Assembly (NCBI GenBank): GCA_944382785.1
Contig: CALWNO010000027.1
Location: 1 to 34,802 of the forward strand
Length of the DNA stretch: 34,802 nt
DNA from: an uncultured Gemmiger sp.
GTDB taxonomy: Bacteria > Bacillota > Clostridia > Oscillospirales > Ruminococcaceae
Reading direction: 5' to 3'
In this document: piece after piece, positions 7,651 to 15,687 of the stretch
Layout of the letters: the number at the start of each line of letters is the position of its first letter
Position numbering within the stretch: the stretch's first letter is position 1
Position numbers and translations under genes: made by a program
Notes under the pieces: model-generated
Told to the model about the DNA's origin: nothing
The model's input: only the letters and a program-made list of their open reading frames with translations
The model's database searches: none

Positions 7651-9056
7651 CCTTTTCCCGCAAACTGACTTTGGGCATTCTGCTGCTGCTCTGCCTGACC
7701 CTGTCCCTGGGGGGCGGATGGACCATCGACCGCAACCTGGACTTTGCCCTCCAGCGGGCCCAGACCCAGAACGCCGCCCTGCACCAGCGGGAACGCAGCG
7801 CCCTGGAACAGGCCCTGCGCACCGACGGCGCCCGCAACACCGTGGCCGCCGCCCGGACGGTGCTGGACTATGCCGCAGAGCTGCAAAGCGCCGTGGGGGC
7901 CCAGCCCTTCTATTTTTCGGTGCTGGACGAACAGGGCACCACCCTCTATTCCAGCCTGCCCGCGGCGGTGCGCTACGCTGCCCAGCGGGGGGCCATTGCC
8001 GCCGGGGCCCGGCAGCTTTCCTACACCGCCGAGGGCAGCGCCCGCTACATGCTGCTGGCCTCCCCTTTGCAGGGGTCCCTGGACGGGCTCTGGCTGGTGA
8101 GCGCCTACGATGTGGCCCCCCTGTATGCCGAGCGGGACCGGCAACTGCGGCAGTATTTTCTGCTGGAGACCGCCGCCCTGGTGCTGGCGGGTGCCGCGGC
8201 AGCCCTCTTTTCCCGCCGGATGACCCGTCCTTTGCGGGCTTTGCAGACGGCGGCCCGCTCCATGGCCCAAGGCGCCTACGACCGCCGGGTGCCCGTCTGC
8301 GGGCAGCGGGAATTCGACGCCCTGGGGCAGGATTTCAACCAGATGGCCGACGCGGTGGAAAGCCGCATGGACGCCCTGCGGCAGGAATCCGCCCGCCAGA
8401 GCCGGTTCGTGGCGGCCTTCACCCACGAACTCAAGACCCCCATGACCTCCATTCTGGGGTACGCCGACCTGCTGCGCATGGGAGAACAGCCCGCCGAGCG
8501 ACGCCGCCAGGCCGCCGACTACATCTACCACGAGGCCGGACGGCTGGAGACCCTGAGCCGCAGCCTGCTGCAATTGCTGGGCCTGGAACAGGAGCAGATC
8601 GTCCTGGCCCCGGTGGCGGTGCGGCTGGTGTTCGGGGATGTGCGCCGCAGCCTGCCGGAGGATTTTCCGGCCACCATCTGCACGGATTGTGACCCCCAGG
8701 CGGTGGTGCTGGCCCAGCGGTCCCTGCTGGGGGACCTGGTGCGCAATCTGGTGCTCAACGCCGCCAACTCCGGCCCCAAGGACGGGGCGGTGCATCTGGG
8801 CTGCCGCAGACAGGGGGACGGCTGGGAACTGACCGTCTCCGACACCGGCTGCGGTATGGCGGCCCAGGAACTGCCCCGCATCACCGAGCCCTTTTACATG
8901 GTAGACAAGAGTCGGGCCCGTCGGGCGGGCGGCAGTGGTCTGGGGCTGAGCCTGTGCGCTGAGATCGCCCGCCTCCACGGCAGCACCCTGACCTTTGTGA
9001 GCGAACCGGGCCGGGGCACCACCGTTTCGCTGCATCTGAAGGAGGGACGGGAATGA
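7647..9056 (+). CDS. Sensor histidine kinase (HAMP type), partner of the upstream regulator
   Basis: A 469-residue membrane kinase. It has an N-terminal membrane helix (about 8-25), an extracellular sensor segment of about 140 residues, a second helix near 170-190, a HAMP linker, a HisKA domain with His260 in FTHELKTP, and an ATP-binding domain with DTGCGM and GGSGLGLS. ATG 7647 follows an AGGAGGAGGA ribosome site inside the end of the regulator gene. The next ORF overlaps its stop by four bases, so at least three genes are cotranscribed. The signal sensed is not evident. Confidence 0.94.
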   Translation: MTFSRKLTLGILLLLCLTLSLGGGWTIDRNLDFALQRAQTQNAALHQRERSALEQALRTDGARNTVAAARTVLDYAAELQSAVGAQPFYFSVLDEQGTTLYSSLPAAVRYAAQRGAIAAGARQLSYTAEGSARYMLLASPLQGSLDGLWLVSAYDVAPLYAERDRQLRQYFLLETAALVLAGAAAALFSRRMTRPLRALQTAARSMAQGAYDRRVPVCGQREFDALGQDFNQMADAVESRMDALRQESARQSRFVAAFTHELKTPMTSILGYADLLRMGEQPAERRRQAADYIYHEAGRLETLSRSLLQLLGLEQEQIVLAPVAVRLVFGDVRRSLPEDFPATICTDCDPQAVVLAQRSLLGDLVRNLVLNAANSGPKDGAVHLGCRRQGDGWELTVSDTGCGMAAQELPRITEPFYMVDKSRARRAGGSGLGLSLCAEIARLHGSTLTFVSEPGRGTTVSLHLKEGRE

Positions 9057-9739
9057 AACAAAGCTTTCTGCCCACGATGGGGGCGCTGCTGGTATGCGCC
9101 GCCCTGCTGGGTGGGCCGGCCCTGTGGGCCCGACTGGGGGATGCCCGCCGGACCCAGCTGGTCACCGCCCGCCCGGTGACGGCGGGGGCCCTGGACGAGG
9201 ACGCCCGGGCCATCCCGGTGCTGTACGAGCTTCACGCCGGCAGTACCTGCACCGACCCGGACGCCCCTGCCGAGCTGCCCGAGCCGGACCCCGCCGAACT
9301 GTGCGCCGAAGCCGCTGACCCCCTGGCGGCGCTGGCGGAGGCTGGGGTGATTTCTGACCGGGAAAAGGCCGGTCTGGACGCCTTGCTGGCCCGGACCCCG
9401 GACCAATATTCCCGCGGGGCGGACGGAAGCCAGCAGACCCTGAGCCTGCTGTGGTTCGGGGAAACCACCACCGCCGGACTGTACCTGACCCGGCAGGCGG
9501 CCACCGGGGTGTATGTTTCCTATTCTCTGCCGGTGGGCGGGGACCTGGACGGCGAGACCCGCCTGCGGACCTGGCTGGCCCTGCTGGGGATGGACGGTCT
9601 GGGGGACTGGGAAACGGCGGACACCGACGTCCCGGACACCACTGCCCTGTATTCGGCCAAAGCCCGGGCCACCGTCTGCTGCACCTCTGGGGAGGACTGG
9701 TTGTATCTGGAACTTCGGAAAGGACAGTCCACCTTCTGA
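9053..9739 (+). CDS. Exported or membrane-anchored protein of unknown function
   Basis: A 228-residue protein I do not recognise. The N-terminus has a short Met-Lys start and a hydrophobic stretch (about 8-27), consistent with a signal anchor or uncleaved signal peptide. The rest is soluble, Ala/Asp-rich, with an acidic proline-containing segment near 65-80 and two adjacent cysteines near the C-terminus. Its ATG overlaps the kinase TGA (ATGA), and a lipoprotein gene follows 61 bases later. Position suggests an accessory factor of the two-component system, for example modulating the kinase outside the cell, but this is inference from gene order only. Confidence 0.75.
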   Translation: MKQSFLPTMGALLVCAALLGGPALWARLGDARRTQLVTARPVTAGALDEDARAIPVLYELHAGSTCTDPDAPAELPEPDPAELCAEAADPLAALAEAGVISDREKAGLDALLARTPDQYSRGADGSQQTLSLLWFGETTTAGLYLTRQAATGVYVSYSLPVGGDLDGETRLRTWLALLGMDGLGDWETADTDVPDTTALYSAKARATVCCTSGEDWLYLELRKGQSTF

Positions 9740-9800
9740 AAGAACTTCGCCACATGGATGCCGCAGAATAAAGGCAGATCAACACAAGGAGGGTTCACCC

Positions 9801-11078
9801 ATGAAACAACGCCTGTTCTGTCTGGCCCTGGCCGCCGCCCTGCTCACCGGCTGCGGGGCCGCCCCATCCGGGACTACCCCCGACACCGCCGCGGTCTCTT
9901 CCGGCCGGGGGGAGGAAGCCGCCGAAACCACCGCCCCCACCGGGCTGCATGTGCTGGATTCCGGGGACGCCCAGGGGTTCTACTCCGCCGGGTCCTCCCT
10001 GGACGCGGGGCTGTCCCGGCTGAACTATGTGGACTACGCCACCCTGACCGCCGCGCCCCTGTGCGCCGACCCGGCCTGCACCCACAATTCCGATACCTGC
10101 ACCGCCTGCCTGCCCGAAGGGCAGACCCTGTACGGGGTGAAGATCTTCAATGAGGACCGTCTGGTTATTATGGCGGCCCGTTCCCCGGATTACTGGCCGG
10201 TCTTGTACACCGCCGCCCGGGACGGTTCCGACCGGCAGCTGCTGTATGAGGGCAGCGCCACCGCCTATCTTTCGGTGGGGGACACCCTGCTCATGGGGGA
10301 CGGGGCGTATGTGTATTTCTGCGTCACCGAGGAAGACCCGGAGGACCCGGCCCTCTCCGGCGGGCTGTACCGCATCCCGGTGACCGGCGGCGAGGCCCAG
10401 CGGCTGTTCACCACCACCAACCACACCATGGTGGGGGTGGTGGACGGAGGCATCCTCTGCGTCTTTTACGACCTGACCGATCCTTCCGGCGCCGGGGCCC
10501 GGCACCTGCGGCTGTACGCCACCGACGGCAGCTACACCGACCTGATGAGCTGGACCGACGCCGACCCCGCCCGCAGCTTTGCGGTGGACGGGGACCGCAT
10601 CCTGTGGATGGCAGAGAGCGGCGCCGCCGGATGGCTGAAAACCGACGGCAGTTCCGGGCAGGTCAGCGTGGAGTGGCCCTTTACGGTGGGCAGCGGCGAC
10701 GAGGAAAAGCTGGTGAATCTGGACAGCCGGATGCCGGTGCTGGACGGCCAGCTGCTGGTCAATGTCACCGGGTGGGACTCGGACATGGTCACCGACCGCT
10801 ATGCCCTTAACCCGGAGACCGGCAGCCTGACGCCCCTGCCCCTCTCCTACATGGCCGGGGAGCTGAAGCGCCCCCTGGACCTGTCCGCCGTGGTGGGGGA
10901 CAAGGTGCTGTGCACCTTTGCGGTGAACTATCTGCCGGTGAGCTCGGTGGCCGAAGACGGCACCACTGTGGAGGTGGAACAGGCCCAGGCCCGCATCGGG
11001 CTGCTCTCCCTGGCCGATTTCTGGGCCGGGAACCCCAACTATGAGGAGATCACCTGCACCATGCCCATGGCTTTGTAA
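9801..11078 (+). CDS. Lipoprotein with predicted beta-propeller-like repeats
   Basis: A 425-residue lipoprotein: the signal peptide ends in LLTGCG, so Cys18 would be lipidated. The start at 9801 follows AAGGAGGG by eight bases. A Cys-rich motif, PLCADPACTHNSDTC (about 88-102), resembles one found in clostridial surface lipoproteins. The body contains recurrent short strands with YRIPVTGGE-like turns, suggesting a WD/DUF5050-type beta-propeller. It is the last gene after the 6985 regulator/kinase pair and may be cotranscribed with it. Function is unknown; binding a surface ligand or envelope component is a reasonable guess. Confidence 0.85.
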   Translation: MKQRLFCLALAAALLTGCGAAPSGTTPDTAAVSSGRGEEAAETTAPTGLHVLDSGDAQGFYSAGSSLDAGLSRLNYVDYATLTAAPLCADPACTHNSDTCTACLPEGQTLYGVKIFNEDRLVIMAARSPDYWPVLYTAARDGSDRQLLYEGSATAYLSVGDTLLMGDGAYVYFCVTEEDPEDPALSGGLYRIPVTGGEAQRLFTTTNHTMVGVVDGGILCVFYDLTDPSGAGARHLRLYATDGSYTDLMSWTDADPARSFAVDGDRILWMAESGAAGWLKTDGSSGQVSVEWPFTVGSGDEEKLVNLDSRMPVLDGQLLVNVTGWDSDMVTDRYALNPETGSLTPLPLSYMAGELKRPLDLSAVVGDKVLCTFAVNYLPVSSVAEDGTTVEVEQAQARIGLLSLADFWAGNPNYEEITCTMPMAL

Positions 11079-11122
11079 GGGGGCGGATTTCCCGCTGTCT
11101 GTGAAAAGTTCCCGCAAAAACC

Positions 11123-11157
11123 AAAAGCCTCTCTCCCGGCCGGGAGAGAGGCTTTTT
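11123..11157. terminator. Bidirectional terminator between convergent genes
   Basis: A perfect inverted repeat (11127-11139 with 11140-11152) is flanked by AAAA on the left and a T run on the right. It can therefore end the lipoprotein gene on the plus strand and the small gene on the minus strand. Confidence 0.92.
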
Positions 11158-11172
11158 TGGATGAGCAAGGGG

Positions 11173-11403
11173 TCATTCCTTGGGGTCCCGGCGGCAACTT
11201 CCCCCGCTGCAGCAGCAGGAGCCGAAGCTGCCGGACAGCAGCAGCCCGATGAGTCCCATATACACCATGGTGTTGAAGGGGTTGGAGGTGATGGCACAGG
11301 TACCGGTGGGGCACCCCACCAACGCGTAATACGCCAGGCCCACCAATGCACCGCCCACCGTGAAAAGGATGGGCCGCCGCCATTTTTTCAGCTGTTCTTT
11401 CAT
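11173..11403 (-). CDS. Small membrane protein, DUF6132-like
   Basis: A 76-residue protein with two membrane helices (about 10-30 and 45-65) and the motif VGCPTGTCAITSNP between them, characteristic of the DUF6132 family as I remember it. The C-terminus adds a cluster of four cysteines (SCCCSGGSC), unusual for so small a protein and possibly a metal or redox site. Translation starts at ATG 11403; AGGAGG lies 12 bases upstream, a rather long gap. It is a single-gene unit with its own promoter, converging on the upstream lipoprotein gene. The biochemical role is unknown. Confidence 0.85.
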   Translation of the reverse strand: MKEQLKKWRRPILFTVGGALVGLAYYALVGCPTGTCAITSNPFNTMVYMGLIGLLLSGSFGSCCCSGGSCRRDPKE

Positions 11404-11465
11404 TGCAACACTTCGCCTCCTGTCATGGTTGGGGGCGGTTGTGCCGTCCCCGGTGATTTGTATTC

Positions 11466-11494
11466 AGTATAGCGGCAACGGGCCGGAATGTCCG
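11466..11494 (-). promoter_or_regulatory. Promoter for the DUF6132-like gene, with adjacent palindrome
   Basis: On the minus strand, CGGACA (11494-11489) and TATACT (11471-11466) are 17 bases apart. A perfect palindrome, GTGAC-3-GTCAC (11494-11506), touches the -35 box on its upstream side and could bind an activator or repressor. Confidence 0.6.
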
Positions 11495-11551
11495 TGACAA
11501 GGTCACCGGGCAGCTTTACCAAAAATTCACCTGACTTTTACCGTGGCGTGG

Positions 11552-11580
11552 TGGAGAAGATGATTTCCCGGGTCTACAAT
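11552..11580 (+). promoter_or_regulatory. Possible promoter for the small membrane protein at 11638
   Basis: TACAAT at 11575-11580 lies 17 bases after TGGAGA (11552-11557). The -10 box is good and the -35 box weak. No other gene is visible between 11404 and 11637. Confidence 0.45.
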
Positions 11581-11637
11581 ACAGGTGCAGCCTGCAAAAG
11601 AAGCAGTTCCTGCCAAAAGAAAGGGAGTAGAACCGCT

Positions 11638-11853
11638 ATGAATCAGACACAAACCGGGAAAAAGGAATTTCCGCACGGTCGTACGCTGGCCGGAGGGCTT
11701 GCTGTGGGCATCGTCCTGTGTGCTGCCGGTGCGTGGAGCCTTTTGGGCGGGGCCGAAGCCGCTTCCATGGCCTCCGCAGCTCTGGGCGCCGCCGTGCTGG
11801 CCCTGACTCTGGTGCTGGCCCTGATCGCCGGGCCCCGGTCCCGCCGGAAATAA
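11638..11853 (+). CDS. Small two-helix membrane protein, unknown
   Basis: A 71-residue protein with a charged N-terminus and two hydrophobic segments (about 17-37 and 42-64) ending in a basic tail (GPRSRRK). I chose ATG 11638, about ten bases after AAGGGAG; an earlier in-frame ATG at 11488 has no ribosome site and would add a non-hydrophobic extension. The gene has its own possible promoter and a strong terminator, so it is a one-gene unit. I do not recognise a family. Confidence 0.65.
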   Translation: MNQTQTGKKEFPHGRTLAGGLAVGIVLCAAGAWSLLGGAEAASMASAALGAAVLALTLVLALIAGPRSRRK

Positions 11854-11863
11854 ACCCCTCTGC

Positions 11864-11895
11864 CGCCCCCGGGCCCTGCCCGGGGGCGTTTTTTT
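11864..11895 (+). terminator. Intrinsic terminator
   Basis: An 11-base perfect GC stem (11864-11874 with 11878-11888), a three-base loop and seven T directly follow the small membrane protein gene. Confidence 0.93.
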
Positions 11896-12006
11896 GTGGG
11901 GCAGACTTTTTTTGCAAAACACCCCTTTCCCGCTGGCGCAGCATCGCAAAATCCTGTATACTGACGGTAGAACATGATTTTTCTCTTTTTTCCGGGAGGT
12001 TCTGCC

Positions 12007-12498
12007 ATGAAAAAGCTGTTTTGCCTGCTGGGGGCGGCTCTCTGCCTGGCCGGGTGCAGCCCGGCACAAGCCCCGGAGGCTCTCCCCTCCCCCACCCCCG
12101 CCGAAATTGCGGCGGACTTTGCCCCGGACCAGCTGTACGGGGTGGCCTTTCTGGGCTGGCAGGACCAGACCGCTCTGGAAAGCTACCGGGACCTGGCCGA
12201 CCCGGACACCCTGCCCGTCTACCACATCTCGGCGGGGGAATGTTACCTGATCCTGCCCCGCTATGCCGACATGTCCCTGCGGCTGTACGCCGATGACCCG
12301 GTGGCCGGGACCCGGACCCTGGTGGTGGAGGACCCGGCCTGCGGTCCCTTTGTGCTGGAATGCAACGTGAGCGACCTCTACCCCGACGCGGTGGTGGAGC
12401 TGAGCCGGGAGGGGCAGAGCGTCAGCTTTTCCCCCTGGCATTCCCTGAAAGACGGCACCCTGCAGCTGGGGGAAGAGGGCTTGGACCTGACCCGGTAA
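12007..12498 (+). CDS. Small lipoprotein of unknown function
   Basis: A 163-residue lipoprotein: a short signal peptide ends in CLAGCS, placing the lipidated Cys at residue 17, followed by a Pro/Ala-rich linker and a compact soluble domain. ATG 12007 follows GGGAGG; an upstream in-frame ATG (11974) would spoil the signal peptide. A TATACT box lies at 11957-11962 without a clear -35. It sits directly upstream of a VanR-like regulator/kinase pair and in the same orientation, so it may report to or be controlled by that pair. No family recognised. Confidence 0.8.
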   Translation: MKKLFCLLGAALCLAGCSPAQAPEALPSPTPAEIAADFAPDQLYGVAFLGWQDQTALESYRDLADPDTLPVYHISAGECYLILPRYADMSLRLYADDPVAGTRTLVVEDPACGPFVLECNVSDLYPDAVVELSREGQSVSFSPWHSLKDGTLQLGEEGLDLTR

Positions 12499-12519
12499 CC
12501 GGGAGGGATTCCCGCTTCC

Positions 12520-12549
12520 TTGACAGGGGCTGCGGCCCCATAGTATCCT
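12520..12549 (+). promoter_or_regulatory. Promoter for the second response regulator
   Basis: A perfect TTGACA (12520-12525) is followed after 18 bases by TATCCT (12544-12549). The regulator start codon is 28 bases downstream of the -10 box. Confidence 0.7.
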
Positions 12550-12576
12550 GACAGACAACAAAAGGAGGTGTGCTGT

Positions 12577-13251
12577 ATGGCCACGACCATTCTCATTGCG
12601 GAGGACGACGCCGACATCCGCAACCTGCTGCGGCTGTACCTGGAAAGCGAGGGCTACACGGTGCTGGAAGCCGCCGACGGGGAGGCGGCCCTGTCCGCCG
12701 CCCTGACCCAATGCCCCGACGCCGCCATCCTGGACGTGATGATGCCCAAAATGAACGGGTACGAGCTGACCCGGGCCCTGCGCCGCACCAGCGACATCCC
12801 CATCCTGATTTTGTCCGCCAAAAGCCAGGACAACGACAAGATCCTGGGGCTGAACCTGGGGGCGGACGATTACATCGCCAAGCCCTTCAACCCCATGGAG
12901 GTGGTGGCCCGTCTGAAAGCCCATCTGCGCCGGGCAGGGAACACCCGCCGGTCGGCTCTGACCGTGGGGGAACTGACCCTGGACACCGCCGCCATGCAGC
13001 TGTACAAGGCGGGGCAGCCCATTCCCCTGACCCCCACCGAGTACAAGATCCTGGCCCAGCTCATGGGGGCGCCGGGGCGCATCTTTACGAAAGTCCAGCT
13101 GTACGAGGGCATTGCGGGGGAATATTTTGAAAGCAACGACAACACCATGATGGTGCACATCTCCAAACTGCGGGAAAAGATCGAGGATGATCCCAGGAAT
13201 CCGCGGTACATTGTGACCATCCGGGGATTGGGGTACAAGATTGAAGCGTAA
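12577..13251 (+). CDS. OmpR-family response regulator (VanR/PhoP-like)
   Basis: A 224-residue regulator with a receiver domain (IAEDDAD, Asp53 in ILDVMMPKMNG, LSAK, Lys in KPF) and a winged-helix DNA-binding domain (about 128-224) ending GLGYKIE. Start ATG 12577 lies eight bases after AAAGGAGG; a GTG at 12568 overlaps the ribosome site and is rejected. The kinase gene begins inside its end (11-base overlap). The adjacent ABC exporter operon has 11-bp-phased repeats before its promoter, the usual footprint of this regulator class, so that operon is a likely target. Confidence 0.95.
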   Translation: MATTILIAEDDADIRNLLRLYLESEGYTVLEAADGEAALSAALTQCPDAAILDVMMPKMNGYELTRALRRTSDIPILILSAKSQDNDKILGLNLGADDYIAKPFNPMEVVARLKAHLRRAGNTRRSALTVGELTLDTAAMQLYKAGQPIPLTPTEYKILAQLMGAPGRIFTKVQLYEGIAGEYFESNDNTMMVHISKLREKIEDDPRNPRYIVTIRGLGYKIEA

Positions 13252-14797
13252 GGAAGACCGGCTGTTTGCCCTGCTGGTGAAGAACTATCTGCTCTTCACC
13301 CTGGTTCTGCTGGGGCTGGCCGCCGGGCTGTACTGGGCCTGGGACCGGCAGTTTGAGCGGCTGCTCAACCCGGTGGACTGGGATGCCCTGCTGTGGGACC
13401 CCGCCCTGGAACAGGGGCGGTATGCCGAGCTGGACGGGTACCTCCACGGTGAGGGCAACGGCTTTGCGGTGCTGGATGCCGCCGGTACCGAACTCTACCG
13501 GGCGGGGGCCATGCCGCCCGCCCTGACCGCCGGGGAGCTGGCCTGTGTGGCCGACTACCAGAGCGGGGAATACCTGGAAGCCTTTCCCGAAGCGGAGGGC
13601 AGCCCGGTGCGCTACCGGGTGCTGCGCACCCGACTGCGGTCGGACGGCACCACCGAGATCACCGGGGACATGGCTCTGGACGCCGACTACCAGGTGCTGT
13701 CCGGGGCGCTGATCCCCGGCAAGACCGCCTACACACCACGGGAGTACGCCATCTTATCCGGGGCCTACCCTGCCCACGGCACCCTCTACCGGGCGGACCT
13801 GACCGACGGGCGGGTGGTGCTCTTCTGCATGGCGCCTCTGGACGAGGAAGCCCTGGCCCGGGTGTCCGACCGGGGCTGGCTCATCTGGCTGGCGGCCCTG
13901 CCCCTGTACGCCCTGGCTCTGGCCTTCTTTATCTGGCGGCTGGGGCGGCGCATCCGCCCGCCGCTGGAACGGCTGCGGGCCGCCCTGGACGCCCAGGCCC
14001 GGGGTACTCCCCAGCCGGTGGGGGACTGTGGCGGGGTGCAGGAACTGCAGCGCATCGGCCGCAGCCTGGACGAACTCTCCGCCCGGCTGGCCGAGAGCGA
14101 ACACGAGCGGGCGGAGATGGACCGGGAGCGCCAGCGGATGATCGCCAACATCTCCCACGACCTGAAGACCCCGGTGACCGTCATTGCGGGGTATGTGGAC
14201 GCCCTGGCCGACGGCAAGGTGCCCCCCGCGGAGCAGGAGCGGTATCTGGCCGCCATCCGCACCCGCACCGAGGCCCTGACCCGCCTGATCAACGCCTTCC
14301 ACGAATACAGCAAGGTGGATCATCCCCAGTTCAGCCTGCAGCAGCGGGAGCTGGACCTGTGCGAGTACCTGCGGGAATATCTGGCCAACCAGTATGACAC
14401 CATCCATCTGGCAGGCTTCACCCTGGAAGTCTCCATCCCCGAAACGCCCTGCCCCTGCTCCCTGGACCCCTTCCAGTTCGGCCGGGCGCTGGACAACCTC
14501 ATCGGCAACGCCCTGCGGTACAACCGGCTGGGCACCCTGCTCACCGTGGCCCTGGCCCTGGAGCCCGGGTGGGCGGTGCTGACGGTGGCGGACAACGGGG
14601 AGGGCATCCCCGCCGACCGGGCCGCCGCCATCTTTGAGCCCTTTGTGGTGGGCAGCGACGCCCGCACCGGGGGCGGCAGCGGACTGGGACTTTCCATCAC
14701 CCGACGGCTGGTGGAGCTCCACGGGGGCACCATCACCCTGGACAACCATCCCGGGGAGGGCGCCGCCTTCCACATCCGGCTGCCTCTTCCTTCCTGA
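13241..14797 (+). CDS. Sensor histidine kinase (VanS-like), partner of the 12577 regulator
   Basis: A 518-residue membrane kinase. It has one helix at about 13-32, an extracellular sensor of about 190 residues, a second helix near 220-235, a HAMP-like linker, a HisKA domain with His306 in NISHDLKTP and an ATPase domain with DNGEGI and GGSGLGLS. The start is TTG 13241 within the end of the regulator gene, with a GGGG-rich ribosome site about seven bases upstream; TTG starts are also used elsewhere in this window. A terminator follows directly. The signal is unknown; an envelope-stress or peptide signal fits the neighbouring exporter. Confidence 0.92.
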   Translation: MKRKEDRLFALLVKNYLLFTLVLLGLAAGLYWAWDRQFERLLNPVDWDALLWDPALEQGRYAELDGYLHGEGNGFAVLDAAGTELYRAGAMPPALTAGELACVADYQSGEYLEAFPEAEGSPVRYRVLRTRLRSDGTTEITGDMALDADYQVLSGALIPGKTAYTPREYAILSGAYPAHGTLYRADLTDGRVVLFCMAPLDEEALARVSDRGWLIWLAALPLYALALAFFIWRLGRRIRPPLERLRAALDAQARGTPQPVGDCGGVQELQRIGRSLDELSARLAESEHERAEMDRERQRMIANISHDLKTPVTVIAGYVDALADGKVPPAEQERYLAAIRTRTEALTRLINAFHEYSKVDHPQFSLQQRELDLCEYLREYLANQYDTIHLAGFTLEVSIPETPCPCSLDPFQFGRALDNLIGNALRYNRLGTLLTVALALEPGWAVLTVADNGEGIPADRAAAIFEPFVVGSDARTGGGSGLGLSITRRLVELHGGTITLDNHPGEGAAFHIRLPLPS

Positions 14798-14816
14798 TAT
14801 ATAGGATTCCTGCCCT

Positions 14817-14857
14817 GCCGGGGCGGAAAAGTGTAGGCTTTTCCGCCCCGGCTTTTT
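14817..14857 (+). terminator. Intrinsic terminator after the VanS-like kinase
   Basis: A perfect 15-base stem (14817-14831 with 14838-14852) with a six-base loop is followed by five T. Confidence 0.94.
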
Positions 14858-14874
14858 ACCTTTCTTTACAAATC

Positions 14875-14917
14875 TTAAGGTTGCGTTGAGGAAGAACCAA
14901 GGTTTGCCCGGTATACT
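14875..14917 (+). promoter_or_regulatory. Promoter with three 11-bp-phased repeats, ABC exporter operon
   Basis: TATACT at 14912-14917 is the -10 box. No TTGACA-like -35 lies 17 bases upstream. Instead TTAAGG (14875-14880), TTGAGG (14886-14891) and CCAAGG (14897-14902) are spaced exactly 11 bases apart, one helical turn, as in tandem half-sites of OmpR-family regulators. This suggests activator-dependent expression. Confidence 0.55.
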
Positions 14918-14951
14918 TCTCCTTGTCAGCCAAACCAAGGAGGTGAACCCC

Positions 14952-15668
14952 ATGAGCAATCCCTGTCCCCGCAAGCGCCCGCTGATCGAGGTGTGCGCCA
15001 TCCGCAAGGAATACCCTTTGGGGGATGAGACGGTGGTGGCTTTGAAAAACATCGACCTGAACATCATGCGGGGGGAGATCTGCTGCATCTTCGGCACCTC
15101 CGGTTCGGGCAAGAGCACCTTTCTGAACCAGCTGGCCGGGATGGAAAAGCCCACCCGGGGCCTGGTGTCCATCGGCGGGGTGCCCATCTCCCGCCTGAAC
15201 GAAAACCAGCTGGCGGCCTTCCGCCAGCGGCACATCGGCTTTGTGTTCCAGTCCTACAACCTGCTGCCCAACCTCACCGCCACCGAGAACGTGGCCCTGC
15301 CCCTGATGTTCCGGGGCGTGCCCCGCAAGGAGCGGGAGGAGGCCGCCCGCCGGATGCTCTGCCGGGTGGGACTTTCCCACCGGCTGGACCACTTTCCCCG
15401 CCAGATGTCCGGCGGCCAGCAGCAGCGCGCCGGCATTGCCCGGGCCTTCATCGCCCGGCCGGACGTGGTCTTTGCCGACGAGCCCACCGGCAACCTGGAT
15501 TCCAAAACCACCGTGGAGGTCATGGAGATGATCTGCACCTTTGCCCGCCGCTATCACCAGACCATCATCCTGGTCACCCACGACCCGGAGATGGCTGCTT
15601 ACGCCGACCGCATCGTGCGGCTCACCGACGGGGAGATCGTCAGTGACGAGACCCGGCGCCGCCCATAA
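14952..15668 (+). CDS. ABC transporter ATP-binding protein (MacB/LolD family)
   Basis: A 238-residue ATPase with Walker A GTSGSGKST, Q-loop in FVFQSYNLLPNLTA, signature MSGGQQQR, Walker B VVFADEPTGNLDS and the switch His in LVTHD. The DEPTGNLDS segment is typical of the MacB/LolD group, which pairs with FtsX-type permeases and does mechanical work rather than classic transport. ATG 14952 lies six bases after AAGGAGGTGA, nearly the full anti-Shine-Dalgarno match; the longer in-frame ORF has no such site. It leads a three-gene operon. Confidence 0.96.
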   Translation: MSNPCPRKRPLIEVCAIRKEYPLGDETVVALKNIDLNIMRGEICCIFGTSGSGKSTFLNQLAGMEKPTRGLVSIGGVPISRLNENQLAAFRQRHIGFVFQSYNLLPNLTATENVALPLMFRGVPRKEREEAARRMLCRVGLSHRLDHFPRQMSGGQQQRAGIARAFIARPDVVFADEPTGNLDSKTTVEVMEMICTFARRYHQTIILVTHDPEMAAYADRIVRLTDGEIVSDETRRRP

Positions 15669-15687
15669 GATAAAAGGAGGATGCTCC

